Source: Dermatophilaceae bacterium Soc4.6
GTDB lineage: Bacteria; Actinomycetota; Actinomycetes; Actinomycetales; Dermatophilaceae
DNA: 64,000 bases
Assembly (NCBI GenBank): GCA_039889245.1
Contig: JAZGVH010000002.1
Span: 1,550,001-1,614,000, forward strand
Direction of reading: 5' to 3'
Shown here: positions 35,107 to 43,813 of the stretch, one piece after another
Position numbering within the stretch: the first letter of the stretch is position 1
Layout: the number at the start of each line of letters is the position of its first letter
Program-made: the position numbers and the translations under genes
The notes under the pieces: model-generated
The model's database searches: none
What the model was told of the DNA's origin: nothing
Seen by the model: only the letters and a program-made list of their open reading frames with translations

Positions 35107-35199
35107 CCGCACTTCGGGCTCGCCGAGACCGCCGAGGCGTTGAGGCTCGGCAAGACCGCCAAGGACTCGGTGAAGGCGGTGATCCACCCGCAGCGGTGG
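35107..35199 (+). pseudogene. C-terminal remnant of a zinc-type sugar/alcohol dehydrogenase
   Basis: The reading PHFGLAETAEALRLGKTAKD followed by SVKAVIHP matches the end of medium-chain dehydrogenases of the sorbitol/threonine type. Nothing of the enzyme is present upstream: the kinase remnant on the other strand abuts it at once. From about 35200 to 35408 no gene is recognisable, although short stretches look like chopped coding sequence. The two fragments mark a deletion or inversion joint. Confidence 0.5.
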
Positions 35200-35408
35200 G
35201 ACCTGGCGTCACCTCGGGGCTCGGCGGCGCGGCGCCGGGGCAGGGGCGGAGCGATGGACCCGGGGCCCGGCCACGGTGAGGACAGACAGCCGGGCTCAGG
35301 CCGCCTCAGGAGGCAAGGTGGTGGCCCGCGACGCGCGGGCGGGCGAGGGTGTGCACGACCTCGACGTCCGCGACCAGACGGCTGGTCGGCGCTGGCGGCC
35401 GGCCGGGG

Positions 35409-37691
35409 CTACGTGGTGGCGCCGGCATCCGCTGTCCGGGTCCGCTCCTGCCAGGTGACCACGGCCCGGTCGAGCGCGTCGTGACTCAGAGCCATCCCAC
35501 CGAAGCTCGCGAGGGTGCTCATCGGCATGCTGCCGATGACGCCCACCAGCTCGTCGCTCAGCGCGTTCATCGTGGCCCCCGCGCCCGCCGCCTCCTCCAG
35601 GACCCGCCGGCCCGTCTCGTCGCTGACCCACTCCTGCAGCGTCGAGTCACGCGTGAGCGGCGCGGTGATCGAGGGAGCGGCCACCGAGAGCGTGTGCTCC
35701 AGCGGCAGGTCGCGTGAGCTCGTGCCCACATGAATCGTGAAGTCCCCCTGCTCGACGACCCAGGCCTGATGGCGCACCGACCAGAAGGAGAACGCCCGCT
35801 GGTCGAGGGCCACCGCGACCCGCTGGGTCTCACCCGGACGGAGGTGCACCTTGGCAAAACCCTTGAGCTCGTTGACCGGTCGCGTGACCGAGACCTCGGG
35901 GTCGCTGACGTAGACCTGCACGACCTGCGCGCCGTCGACGACGCCCGTGTTCATCACCGACACCGTCACCGTCGCCGCGAGGGTGCCCTGCGCCACCTCT
36001 CCTGAGGTGTCGACTGCGAGGTCCGAGACGGCGAAGGTCGTGTAGGACAAGCCGAATCCGAAGGGGAACGCGACGTCCTGGCGGCAGCGGTCGTAGCCGC
36101 GATAGCCGATGTAGAGCCCTTCGCCGTAGCGCACGACGTGCGAGTCGCCCGGGAAGCCCAGGTAGGACGAGCTGTCCTCGAGCCGGTGCGGGATGGTCTC
36201 CGCCAGCCGGCCCGAGGGATTGACCCGGCCGGTGAGCACGTCGACGACGGCCGAGCCGGCGGCCTGACCGCCGAGCCACGCCTCGACCAGCGCCGAGGCA
36301 TACGGCGTCACCTGGTCGAGCAGGACGGTCGAGCCGTTGACCAGCACGACGACGACCTCGGGGGCCGCTGCCGCCACGGCGCGCAGGGCCCGCAGCTGCA
36401 CCGCGGGCAGCTCCATGTGAGTGCGGTCGAAGCCCTCCGACTCGTCGGCCGCCGGCAGCCCGATGAACATCACCACGGTGCTCGCCGAGGTCGCGACCTC
36501 GACGGCCTCGGCGAGCAGGGCCTGCTCGTCGACGTCGCCGCCACTGAGGCCGATGCCGTATGCCGCCGCGAACGGCACCGGCCCGTAGGTGGCCGTGAGC
36601 TCGTCGAGCGCGGAGTCGACCCTCGTCGGGTTGACCTGGGAGGACCCGGCCCCCTGGAAGCGCGGGGTGCGGGCGAGCTCGCCCAGCACGGCGATCCGCG
36701 CATCCGGGCGAAGAGGCAGCACACCGTCGTTCGTGAGGAGCACGATCGACTCGGCCGCCGCCTCCCGTGCGAGCGCGTGGTGGGCGTCGGGGTCGAAGGG
36801 CTCGTCGAGGTCGAGCACGGCGGAGCCCTTGTCGACCAGCTCGAGCACCGTGCGGACCCGGGTGTCGAGGACGTGCGAGGGCACGTCGCCGGACTCCACC
36901 GCCGCCACCACCGCCTGCGGACTGCGCCCCAGCGCCGGTGGCATCTCGAGGTCGAGCCCGGCCAGCAGGGCCGGCACCCGGTCGTAGACGGCTCCCCAGT
37001 CGGAGACGACGAGGCCCTGGTAGCCCCACTGCTCACGCAGCACCGTCGTCAGCAGCCAGTGGTTCTGCGACGCGGACACGCCGTTGACCTTGTTGTAGGA
37101 GCACATCACCGTCCAGGGCTGCGCCGCCGTCACGACGCGCTCGAAGGCCGGCAGGTAGATCTCGCGCAGGGTGCGCTCGTCGACCTGGGCGTCCACGCGC
37201 AGCCGGTCGGTCTCCTGGTTGTTGACCGCGAAGTGCTTGAGCGACGTACCGACGCCCTGCGACTGGATCCCGTCGACCATGCCGACCGCGAGCTCCCCTG
37301 TCAGGAAGGGGTCTTCGCTGAGGTATTCGAAGTTGCGGCCGCACAGGGGTGACCGCTTCATGTTGATGCCGGGCCCGAGCACGACCGACAGGTTGCAGGC
37401 CCGCGCCTCCTGCCCCAGCGCGACCCCGATCCGGCGCAGCAGGTCGGGATTCCAGCTCGACGCGACGGCCGACGCGGTCGGGAAGCAGGTCGCCGGCAGC
37501 GACCCGCCGAGCCCCACGTGGTCACCCTCCACCGGCTGCGCCCGCAGCCCGTGCGGCCCGTCGGAGACCATGATCCGCGGGATGCCGAGGCGCTCGACCG
37601 GCGTGGTCCACCAGAAGCCGGAGCCGCTGGTCAGCGAGGCCTTCTCGGCGAGGGTCAGCTGGGTGAGCAGGGCGTCGATGTCCAGGGCCAT
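35409..37691 (-). CDS. GH3 family beta-glucosidase
   Basis: A 760-residue glycoside hydrolase family 3 enzyme without signal peptide, so cytoplasmic. The N-terminal barrel carries SDGPHGLR, LGPGINMKRSPLCGRNFEYL-SEDP, KHFAVNNQETDR and the nucleophile Asp231 in VVSDWGAVYDR. The middle alpha/beta domain has GSSQVNP and a FnIII-like domain (ELKGFAKVHLRPGE) closes the protein. It hydrolyses terminal beta-linked glucose or a related sugar from imported glycosides. ATG 37691 is chosen; the open frame upstream lacks similarity. It follows, in the same direction, the helicase gene; the sugar-kinase and dehydrogenase remnants downstream suggest a lost sugar operon. Confidence 0.88.
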   Translation of the reverse strand: MALDIDALLTQLTLAEKASLTSGSGFWWTTPVERLGIPRIMVSDGPHGLRAQPVEGDHVGLGGSLPATCFPTASAVASSWNPDLLRRIGVALGQEARACNLSVVLGPGINMKRSPLCGRNFEYLSEDPFLTGELAVGMVDGIQSQGVGTSLKHFAVNNQETDRLRVDAQVDERTLREIYLPAFERVVTAAQPWTVMCSYNKVNGVSASQNHWLLTTVLREQWGYQGLVVSDWGAVYDRVPALLAGLDLEMPPALGRSPQAVVAAVESGDVPSHVLDTRVRTVLELVDKGSAVLDLDEPFDPDAHHALAREAAAESIVLLTNDGVLPLRPDARIAVLGELARTPRFQGAGSSQVNPTRVDSALDELTATYGPVPFAAAYGIGLSGGDVDEQALLAEAVEVATSASTVVMFIGLPAADESEGFDRTHMELPAVQLRALRAVAAAAPEVVVVLVNGSTVLLDQVTPYASALVEAWLGGQAAGSAVVDVLTGRVNPSGRLAETIPHRLEDSSSYLGFPGDSHVVRYGEGLYIGYRGYDRCRQDVAFPFGFGLSYTTFAVSDLAVDTSGEVAQGTLAATVTVSVMNTGVVDGAQVVQVYVSDPEVSVTRPVNELKGFAKVHLRPGETQRVAVALDQRAFSFWSVRHQAWVVEQGDFTIHVGTSSRDLPLEHTLSVAAPSITAPLTRDSTLQEWVSDETGRRVLEEAAGAGATMNALSDELVGVIGSMPMSTLASFGGMALSHDALDRAVVTWQERTRTADAGATT

Positions 37692-37742
37692 GCCCCCATC
37701 CTCTCCCCGTCGCGCCGACCGGGACAGGTGGGTGCCCAGGAG

Positions 37743-37778
37743 ACCAGGGCGACCGCTGGAGAGTCGGTCAGCCCTGGT
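37743..37778 (-). terminator. Hairpin overlapping the helicase stop codon
   Basis: ACCAGGGC with GACCG (37743-37755) pairs with CGGTC and GCCCTGGT (37765-37778), leaving one bulged base. It begins inside the last codons of the DEAD-box helicase gene and lies before the GH3 gene, so it probably ends the helicase transcript. Confidence 0.5.
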
Positions 37779-39579
37779 GAGGGGGCTTGCGAGCCGGGCG
37801 GTCAGCGGAGCGCTCCGCCGACCCCTGCCCACCCTCGTCCTTGGCCAGGTCGATCAGCCGGCCCGAGATGCGGGTGGCGCGCAGCTTGTCCCAGACCTCG
37901 GCCGGCAGGTCGGCCGGCAGGTCGACGAGCGAGAAGTCGGGCCGGATGGCGATGGCGCCGAAGTCGCTGCGGCTGAGGCCGCCCTCGTTGGCGATGGCGC
38001 CGACGATCTGGCGCGGCTCCACCTTGTGCCGCTTTCCGACGTTGATCCGGTAGGTCGCGAGCGGCACGTTACTGGGCCGTGCCCGACGCTCGGGCTCGGC
38101 GCCGCGCTCGGGCCGGTCACCCCGGTCGCTCCAGCTGGGCTTGCTGCCCCCCCTGACGCCGGCGCCGCGCTCGGGCCGCTCGCTGCGGTCCGGCCGCTCG
38201 GGCCGCTCGGGTCGCCGCGACTGCTCGGCAGCCGGGTCGAGCAGCAGCGGCTCGCTGCCCTGAGCCACGACGGCCAGTGCGGCTGCGACGTCGACCTCGG
38301 GCACGTCGTACTCGCGCACGTAGTGGGCCACGATCTCGCGGAAGCCCTCGATCCGGTTCGTTGCCTGGAGCGCCGCGGTGATCTGGTCGTCGAAGCGGGC
38401 CAGGCGGGTGCTGTTGACCTCCTCGACGCTCGGCCAGGCCATCGGGGTCAGCGGCTGGCGGGTGGCCTTCTCGATGGCCTTGAGCAGGTACTTCTCCCGC
38501 GGGGTGACGAACGAGATCGCGTCGCCGCTGCGCCCGGCCCGACCGGTGCGGCCGATGCGGTGCACGTAGGACTCGGGGTCGGTCGGGATGTCGTAGTTCA
38601 CCACGTGGCTGATCCGCTCCACGTCGAGGCCACGGGCCGCCACGTCGGTGGCGACCAGGATGTCGAGGGCGCCGGACTTGAGCTGGTTCACGGTGCGCTC
38701 GCGCACGTTCTGGGCCACGTCACCGTTGATCGCCGTGGCCGAGAACCCCCGGGCCCGCAGCTTCTCGGCCAGGGTCTCGGTCTCGTTCTTGGTGCGGACG
38801 AAGACGATCATGCCCTCGAAGTTCTCGACCTCGAGGATCCGCGTCAGGGCGTCGACCTTCTGCGGGTAGCTGACGGTGAGGTAGCGCTGCATGATGTTCG
38901 CCGCTGTCGACGTCTTGCCCTTGACGGTGATCTCGACCGGGTCGTTGAGGTACTTCTTCGACAGCCGGCGGATCTGGGCCGGCATGGTCGCCGAGAAGAG
39001 CGCGACGTTCTTCTCTTTCGGGGTGTCGGCCAGGATCTTCTCGACGTCCTCGGCGAAGCCCATATTGAGCATCTCGTCGGCCTCGTCGAGGACCAGGAAT
39101 CGCAGCTGGGTGAGGTCGAGCGTGCCCTTGTCGAGGTGGTCCATGATCCGGCCGGGGGTGCCGACGACCACGTGGACGCCGCGGCGCAGTGCGGAGAGCT
39201 GCACGCCGTACCCCTGGCCGCCGTAGACGGGCAGGACCTTAACGCCCTTGAGGTGGGCGGCGTACTTCTCGAAGGCCTCGCACACCTGCAGGGCGAGCTC
39301 GCGCGTCGGGGCGAGCACCAGCGCCTGCGGCGTCTTCTGGGCCAGGTCCAGCCGGGACAGGATCGGCAGCGCGAAGGCCGCCGTCTTGCCGGTGCCGGTC
39401 TGAGCGACGCCGACGACGTCACGACCCTCGAGCAGCGGCGGGATCGTCGCGGCCTGCACCGCCGACGGGGTCTCGTAGCCCACGTCGCGCAGCACGGCGA
39501 GCACCTTCTCGGGCAACCCGAGCTCGGCGAAGGTCGGCATCTCGGGTGCCTCGGGGGCCTCAGTCGCTACATCACTCAC
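37768..39579 (-). CDS. DEAD-box RNA helicase (DeaD/CsdA type)
   Basis: A 603-residue RNA helicase. Motifs in order are Q-motif FAELGLPEKVLAVLRDVG, AQTGTGKTAAFALPIL, PTRELALQV, DEADEMLNMGF, SAT, FVRTKNETE, ATDVAARGLDVERI and HRIGRTGRAGRSG. A charged Arg/Glu/Ser-rich linker (about 455-510) follows. Then comes a DbpA-type RNA-binding domain (about 515-590: YRINVGKRHKVEPRQIVGAI). It unwinds structured RNA in ribosome assembly and decay, especially in the cold. The neighbour is a four-cold-shock-domain protein. The start is a GTG. Confidence 0.9.
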   Translation of the reverse strand: MSDVATEAPEAPEMPTFAELGLPEKVLAVLRDVGYETPSAVQAATIPPLLEGRDVVGVAQTGTGKTAAFALPILSRLDLAQKTPQALVLAPTRELALQVCEAFEKYAAHLKGVKVLPVYGGQGYGVQLSALRRGVHVVVGTPGRIMDHLDKGTLDLTQLRFLVLDEADEMLNMGFAEDVEKILADTPKEKNVALFSATMPAQIRRLSKKYLNDPVEITVKGKTSTAANIMQRYLTVSYPQKVDALTRILEVENFEGMIVFVRTKNETETLAEKLRARGFSATAINGDVAQNVRERTVNQLKSGALDILVATDVAARGLDVERISHVVNYDIPTDPESYVHRIGRTGRAGRSGDAISFVTPREKYLLKAIEKATRQPLTPMAWPSVEEVNSTRLARFDDQITAALQATNRIEGFREIVAHYVREYDVPEVDVAAALAVVAQGSEPLLLDPAAEQSRRPERPERPDRSERPERGAGVRGGSKPSWSDRGDRPERGAEPERRARPSNVPLATYRINVGKRHKVEPRQIVGAIANEGGLSRSDFGAIAIRPDFSLVDLPADLPAEVWDKLRATRISGRLIDLAKDEGGQGSAERSADRPARKPPHQG

Positions 39580-39640
39580 CGCTCAACGGTAGTGGGTGCG
39601 GGCGCCAGTACCCGACCCGGCTTCGCTGGCGCCTCCCACC

Positions 39641-40594
39641 TCACACCACTTCGACGCGGTCGGCCTGTGGTCCTCGATCGCTCTGTCGCACCTGGTAGCG
39701 GACCCGATCGCCCTGGTGCAGCGCCTCGGCGCCGCTGATGACCGACACGTGCACGAACAGGTCGGCGCCTCCCGCGTCCGGGGCGATGAAGCCGAACCCC
39801 CGCTCCGCGTCGTAGCGCGCGACCACGCCCTCGCCGCCGCGCACCGGGGCGTCGGATGCCTCCTGGCGTCCCGACCGTGGGCGGGTTGTCGACGCCGCAG
39901 GTGCGCCCCGCCGTGCCGAGCCGCGCGCGAGGCGCACGTCGCGAGCCTGCGGGCCCTTCGCGCTCACGACGACGTCGTACGTCACCCGGTCCCCCTCGCC
40001 CAGCTCGGGCAGCCCGTCGGCCAGCTCGCGGACGTGGACGAAGACATCGGGGCCGCCCGCCTGCGGGGTGATGAACCCGAAGCCCTTGTCCCCGTCGTAC
40101 CAGGACACCGTGCCGTCCGCCCCGTCTGCGCCGTCGGATGGCACGGCCTGATGCGCGGCCTCGGCTCCCAGGGGGAGCAGGTGGTCAGCCTGCGGCCCCT
40201 TCTCCCCGTCGACGACGAGGAACGCCACACGCTGCCCCTCCGAGACGACGCCGCCCCCCACGATGGCCGAACCGTGAACGAAGATCTCGCCACCACCGCC
40301 GTCGGGCGTGATGAAGCCGTACCCCTTGGCGGGCTCGTACCAGGCGATGGTGCCGAGCACGCCCAACGGCGTGTCGGCGGCCCGGTCGGCCGTGACCCGG
40401 ACCCGGCGGGCCTGCGGGCCGCGGTCACCCTCGCCGATCTCGAACTCGACCACCTGCCCCTCCCGGAGCAGCTTCATCGCGCCGTCGCTGACGATCTCGG
40501 ACGCATGGACGTACAGGTCGTCTGCGTCCTGCCCGAGGGCGATGAAGCCGAACCCCCGGTCGGCATCGAACCAGCGGACGGTTCCCTCGGTCAC
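39641..40594 (-). CDS. Protein with four tandem cold-shock domains
   Basis: A 317-residue protein made of four cold-shock-like OB folds, at about 1-68, 79-141, 160-224 and 255-317. Each has an RNP1-like motif: RGFGFIAL, KGYGFITP, KGFGFITP and RGFGFIAP, followed by an RNP2-like LYVH, IFVH, VFVH or LFVH. Each ends with KGPQA or RGPQA. Typical bacterial Csp proteins have one domain of about 67 residues. It should bind single-stranded RNA or DNA with high affinity. A probable internal triplication explains the domain likeness. It lies 61 bases upstream of the helicase on the same strand. GTG start at 40594. Confidence 0.85.
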   Translation of the reverse strand: MTEGTVRWFDADRGFGFIALGQDADDLYVHASEIVSDGAMKLLREGQVVEFEIGEGDRGPQARRVRVTADRAADTPLGVLGTIAWYEPAKGYGFITPDGGGGEIFVHGSAIVGGGVVSEGQRVAFLVVDGEKGPQADHLLPLGAEAAHQAVPSDGADGADGTVSWYDGDKGFGFITPQAGGPDVFVHVRELADGLPELGEGDRVTYDVVVSAKGPQARDVRLARGSARRGAPAASTTRPRSGRQEASDAPVRGGEGVVARYDAERGFGFIAPDAGGADLFVHVSVISGAEALHQGDRVRYQVRQSDRGPQADRVEVV

Positions 40595-40708
40595 GGCTGA
40601 CTCCTTGTCGAGAGCTACGGTCGGTGTTCCCCCAGTGTCCCCGACCGGAGTGACGCCGGAGGACGCGTGGCGGGCTGCGCCGTGCCGGCGGGGGTCAGGA
40701 CACCCCGG

Positions 40709-42274
40709 TCAACGAACGTAGGACATGACGGTCATCATCCCCAGCTCTCCGTGGTAGGCGTTGTGACAGTGGAGTAGCCACTGGCCGGGGTTGTCAGCGT
40801 GCAGGTCGACCTCGAGGGTCTGCATGGGCAGGACGTTGATGGTGTCCTTGCGGACCCCCGGTGTCCCGTTGGTGACGAGGGCGAAGGTGTGGCCGTGCAG
40901 GTGCATCGGGTGGAACATCATGGTCTGGTTCTGCAGCCGCAGGCGGACCCGCTCACCGGACCTGACGTGCAAGGGGACGTGATCGGCGTAGGTCTTGCCG
41001 TTGATCAGCCACTCGCGGCCCCCGTTGCCCATCTGCACGCCGACGTCGAGGGTCCGATCCGGCGTCTTGGTGGGCAGGGCGACGGCTGCCGTGGGCTGCA
41101 GGTCGGCATAGGTCAGACGACGACCGCTCAGCTCCGGCGCGGTGGCCGCGGGAGTGGTACCAGACCCTGACCTCAGGACCGCGAACGCAGGCTGGTCGGG
41201 CTTGCCTTCTGGGACGGCGATGATCGGGAAGGCACCCGACTGCGCGGTGACGATCACGTCGTACCGTTCCCCCATCCCGAGGATCAGCGTGTCGACGTCG
41301 ACCGGCTGCACGGGGTACCCGTCGGCCGCCACGACCCTGAGCCGGTGGCCGCCGATGGCGAACCGGTAGGCGGTGTCGGAGCCAGCGTTCACCAGACGCA
41401 GCCGCACACGCTTTGCCGGCTTCGTCGTCACGACCGTGGGGTCCTTCGGCGGCTTGCCGTTGATGAGATGGAAGGGGTAGCGCACGTCGCCGGTGTCTTG
41501 GCCGAGCGGGTGCTGGTCGTCCGTCCCCATGCCGCCCGAACCACTCATGCCGCCCATTCCACTCATGCCGCTCATGCCGCTCATGCCGCTGCCCATGCCG
41601 GGCATGCCGTTGGCGGCGAGGTCCGCCAGCACGGTGTCGGGCGAGGCTGAGATCCCGTCGGTCCAGTCGTCGAGCACGAGGACGACGTCGTCGTCGTACG
41701 CCAGCGGTTCGGCCGGGTCCTCGATGACGAGTGCGCCGAGCATCCCGGTGTCGAGCTGGACCCCGACGTGGGGGTGGAACCAGAACGTGCCGGGGTGGGG
41801 CAGGGTGAACTGGTAGCGGAAGCTGCCGCCAGGCTGGACGGCGGCCATGGTGACGTCGGGGACACCGTCCATGTCGTTGCGCAGGGCCAGACCGTGCCAG
41901 TGGATGGTGGTGGCTGCGGGCAGGTGGTTGCTGAGGTCCACCCGCAGCTGGTCTCCTGCGGAGGCCCTGATCGCTGACGTGGGGACGCCGTCGCCGAATC
42001 CCCAGGTCGTGGCCTGCCGTCCGGCCAGGTCGATGGTCGTGGGCTGGGCCACCAGCTTCCGTGTCACGAGCTTGCCGGTCTTGGCTCGGCCCTGCTCGGC
42101 GGCCCGCACCTCGGGGGACGTGGGGGTGACCGGAGCAGCATCCGCGTTGCGGCGCCAGGACAGTGTTCCGGCGGTGCCGACGCCGGCGACGACCAGGCCG
42201 CCGACCCCCAGCTGGAGGGCGTGGCGTCGGGTGATGGTGGGGCGGTGCTCGTCGGGCTGACGTGTGTCGTTCAT
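40709..42274 (-). CDS. Multicopper oxidase with Met-rich loop (CueO-like)
   Basis: A 521-residue exported multicopper oxidase. The Tat signal has TRRHALQLGVGG (twin Arg 16-17). Copper-site motifs are IHWHGL (about 125), WFHPHVGVQLD (about 166), HPMHLHGH and HCHNAYHGELGMM at the end. A Met/Gly/Ser-rich loop at about 223-250 (GMPGMGSGMSGMSGM and on) resembles the methionine-rich Cu(I) site of CueO. It probably oxidises Cu(I) outside the membrane. It stands in a copper region, reading away from the CsoR-type operator. The gap to the upstream DUF305 gene is 130 bases. Confidence 0.88.
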   Translation of the reverse strand: MNDTRQPDEHRPTITRRHALQLGVGGLVVAGVGTAGTLSWRRNADAAPVTPTSPEVRAAEQGRAKTGKLVTRKLVAQPTTIDLAGRQATTWGFGDGVPTSAIRASAGDQLRVDLSNHLPAATTIHWHGLALRNDMDGVPDVTMAAVQPGGSFRYQFTLPHPGTFWFHPHVGVQLDTGMLGALVIEDPAEPLAYDDDVVLVLDDWTDGISASPDTVLADLAANGMPGMGSGMSGMSGMSGMGGMSGSGGMGTDDQHPLGQDTGDVRYPFHLINGKPPKDPTVVTTKPAKRVRLRLVNAGSDTAYRFAIGGHRLRVVAADGYPVQPVDVDTLILGMGERYDVIVTAQSGAFPIIAVPEGKPDQPAFAVLRSGSGTTPAATAPELSGRRLTYADLQPTAAVALPTKTPDRTLDVGVQMGNGGREWLINGKTYADHVPLHVRSGERVRLRLQNQTMMFHPMHLHGHTFALVTNGTPGVRKDTINVLPMQTLEVDLHADNPGQWLLHCHNAYHGELGMMTVMSYVR

Positions 42275-42404
42275 GGTGGGTCCTGTTCACGGATCAGAAA
42301 GTCAGAGGCTCGAACGGGTGGTCGGCAGGCATCAGCACGTCGGACGGGGAGGAGCCAGCCGAGGTGCCGCCTACCGGGAGGGGTGGTGGTCCTACCCCAG
42401 GCGG

Positions 42405-43097
42405 TCAGGAGCCGGGCGCGGCGGCCAGCAACCGCTCCATGGTGGTGATCTCGGTGCTCTGACCGTCGATGATCGACTGCGCCAGGGCCTTGGCCTCGGG
42501 GTTCTCACCCGCCGACAGCTCGGTCGTGGACATGGCGACCGCCCCCTGGTGGTGACTGATCATCAGCTGCCGCCACATCCGGTCGAAGGCCAGACCTGTG
42601 GCGGATCCGAGGTCAGACATCTGCTGATCGGTCATCATCCCGTCCGACGTGCCTTCGCCCATCCCACTCATCCCAGCCATGCCGGGCGCGCCGGCCGCGG
42701 TCTCGGGCACGGGTGCACCCCAGCCGGCCAGCCAGCCAGACATGGTCTGGATCTCCGGCGCCTGGGCCGCGGAGATGGCCGCGGCCAGGGTCCTCACGTC
42801 AGCGGTGGTGGCGGCCGTCGTGGCCATCGCGGCCATGGTCACCGCCTGCGTGTGGTGCGGGATCATGTCCGTGGCGACGCTGACGTCGGCAGTGTTGTGC
42901 GGTCCCTGCGCGGGGGCGCCGGTGGACGGAGGGTCGCCGCACCCCCGCCTGTCGTGGGGCTGGGGGCGCTCATGCTGGGCGTGCCGCCGGGGTCGGACGT
43001 CGTGGTGCTGGATGGGCTCCCGCAGGCGGTGAGCACCAGGGTGGTCACCAGGGCAGCGGGCAGCGGGCAGCGCAAGGGTGCGCAGGGCACGGTTCAT
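42405..43097 (-). CDS. DUF305 protein with a compensated frameshift across its lipoprotein signal
   Basis: A 230-residue frame. The last about 155 residues are two DUF305 halves with metal-type His pairs (ATDMIPHHTQAV, LMISHHQGAV) and Met-rich GMAGMSGMGEG; such proteins occur in copper regions. ATG 43097 follows a good GGAGG site. The start MNRALRTLALPAA then continues in the wrong frame. In the next frame the same DNA reads LVTTLVLTACGSPSS, a perfect lipobox. A third 7 bp repeat unit at 43051-43071 shifts the frame, and a missing G in a C5/G5 run at 42942-42946 shifts it back, so the domain stays readable but export is lost. See findings. Confidence 0.75.
   Translation of the reverse strand: MNRALRTLALPAARCPGDHPGAHRLREPIQHHDVRPRRHAQHERPQPHDRRGCGDPPSTGAPAQGPHNTADVSVATDMIPHHTQAVTMAAMATTAATTADVRTLAAAISAAQAPEIQTMSGWLAGWGAPVPETAAGAPGMAGMSGMGEGTSDGMMTDQQMSDLGSATGLAFDRMWRQLMISHHQGAVAMSTTELSAGENPEAKALAQSIIDGQSTEITTMERLLAAAPGS
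43051..43071. repeat. 7 bp tandem repeat, three copies of GGGCAGC
   Basis: Three perfect head-to-tail copies (minus strand GCTGCCC) lie within the signal-peptide codons of the DUF305 gene. With two copies the lipobox frame would be joined to the start codon; with three it is not. This is the hallmark of a slippage-prone switch or of a recent duplication. Confidence 0.9.
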
Positions 43098-43183
43098 CGG
43101 TGGTTCCTCCATCGGTCTGTGCAGCTGAGTGGATGAGCGCGGGTTACCGGTGGTCGCGTGCGGGCAACCACCGGCCGCTCAGC

Positions 43184-43687
43184 TCAGGTGCGCAGGACGC
43201 AGAGGCGGGACAGCGAGGGAGTCAGATGGGACGGTGTGGCTCGCCCGGAGAGCGGCAGGCCACGCCACGCGCGAGGACACGACAGCGCGAGGTCACGGGC
43301 ACGGGTACCACGCCCCAGTCCCAGAAGGAAAAGGGTCGCGAACGTCAGCACCGCCAGACACATCTGCCCACCCATGATGTCCATGGGATGAGAGGGATCA
43401 GCGCAGTCGTGGTCGCAGACCGTGGGGGCCGCCTCTGCGGCGAGCAGGACGGGCGCGACGGAACCCGACGCGGTAGCCGACATCGAGGTCATCGGCGACG
43501 AGGACTCCGCTGGGTGCCCCATGCCCATGGTGTGCATCACCAAGATCGCGACCGCCAGGCACAAGACGCTGAAGCACCGCACCGCCAGGGCCGACGGGGC
43601 CCCCGCGGACGGGAGCGCCCTGGGCAGAAATCCGGTCACCAGCTCATGGTCGCACAGGGGGCCCCACGGCCCGTCTGCTGGTGCCAT
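43184..43687 (-). CDS. Small membrane protein with His/Met/Cys motif (DUF6153-like)
   Basis: A protein of about 167 residues. A hydrophobic segment (CFSVLCLAVAILVMHTMGMGHP) is followed by a Ser/Thr/Ala stretch, then VCDHDCADPSHPMDIMGGQM, then a second hydrophobic segment (CLAVLTFATLFLLGLG) and a basic tail. Layout and spacing resemble DUF6153 proteins. The His/Cys/Met-rich part between the helices could bind copper. The start is uncertain: ATG 43687 or GTG 43714. It is divergent from copZ across the CsoR-type operator. Confidence 0.5.
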   Translation of the reverse strand: MAPADGPWGPLCDHELVTGFLPRALPSAGAPSALAVRCFSVLCLAVAILVMHTMGMGHPAESSSPMTSMSATASGSVAPVLLAAEAAPTVCDHDCADPSHPMDIMGGQMCLAVLTFATLFLLGLGRGTRARDLALSCPRAWRGLPLSGRATPSHLTPSLSRLCVLRT

Positions 43688-43756
43688 ACACCCCACCGAG
43701 CGCCCGAGCGGCACCTCCTCGCACCTCAGCCCAGGGGGTGGTCGCGTCCGCAGGAC

Positions 43757-43787
43757 TTGCTATACCCCTACCGGGTACTGGTAAGAT
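43757..43787 (+). promoter_or_regulatory. Copper-responsive promoter with CsoR-type operator
   Basis: TTGCTA (43757-43762) and TAAGAT (43782-43787) are spaced by 19 bases. Between them TACCC (43763-43767) and GGGTA (43773-43777) form an inverted repeat within ATACCCCTACCGGGTA, very like known CsoR operators (TATACCCC-GGGGTATA type). It lies 27 bases before copZ. csoR is the third gene of the operon, so feedback control by copper is expected. The overlapping TACC-GGTA dyad and the long spacer also resemble MerR-type promoters, but no MerR gene is near. Confidence 0.65.
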
Positions 43788-43813
43788 CGAAGGCCCCGAT
43801 GAAAGGACCTGAC

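Noticed and set aside
41480-41650. Met/Ala/Thr repeat frame on the plus strand opposite the multicopper oxidase
   Set aside because: It is the complement of the Met-rich loop codons, not a separate gene.
42264-43136. Plus-strand frame opposite the DUF305 gene
   Set aside because: Shadow frame; no similarity, while the minus strand has DUF305 His motifs.
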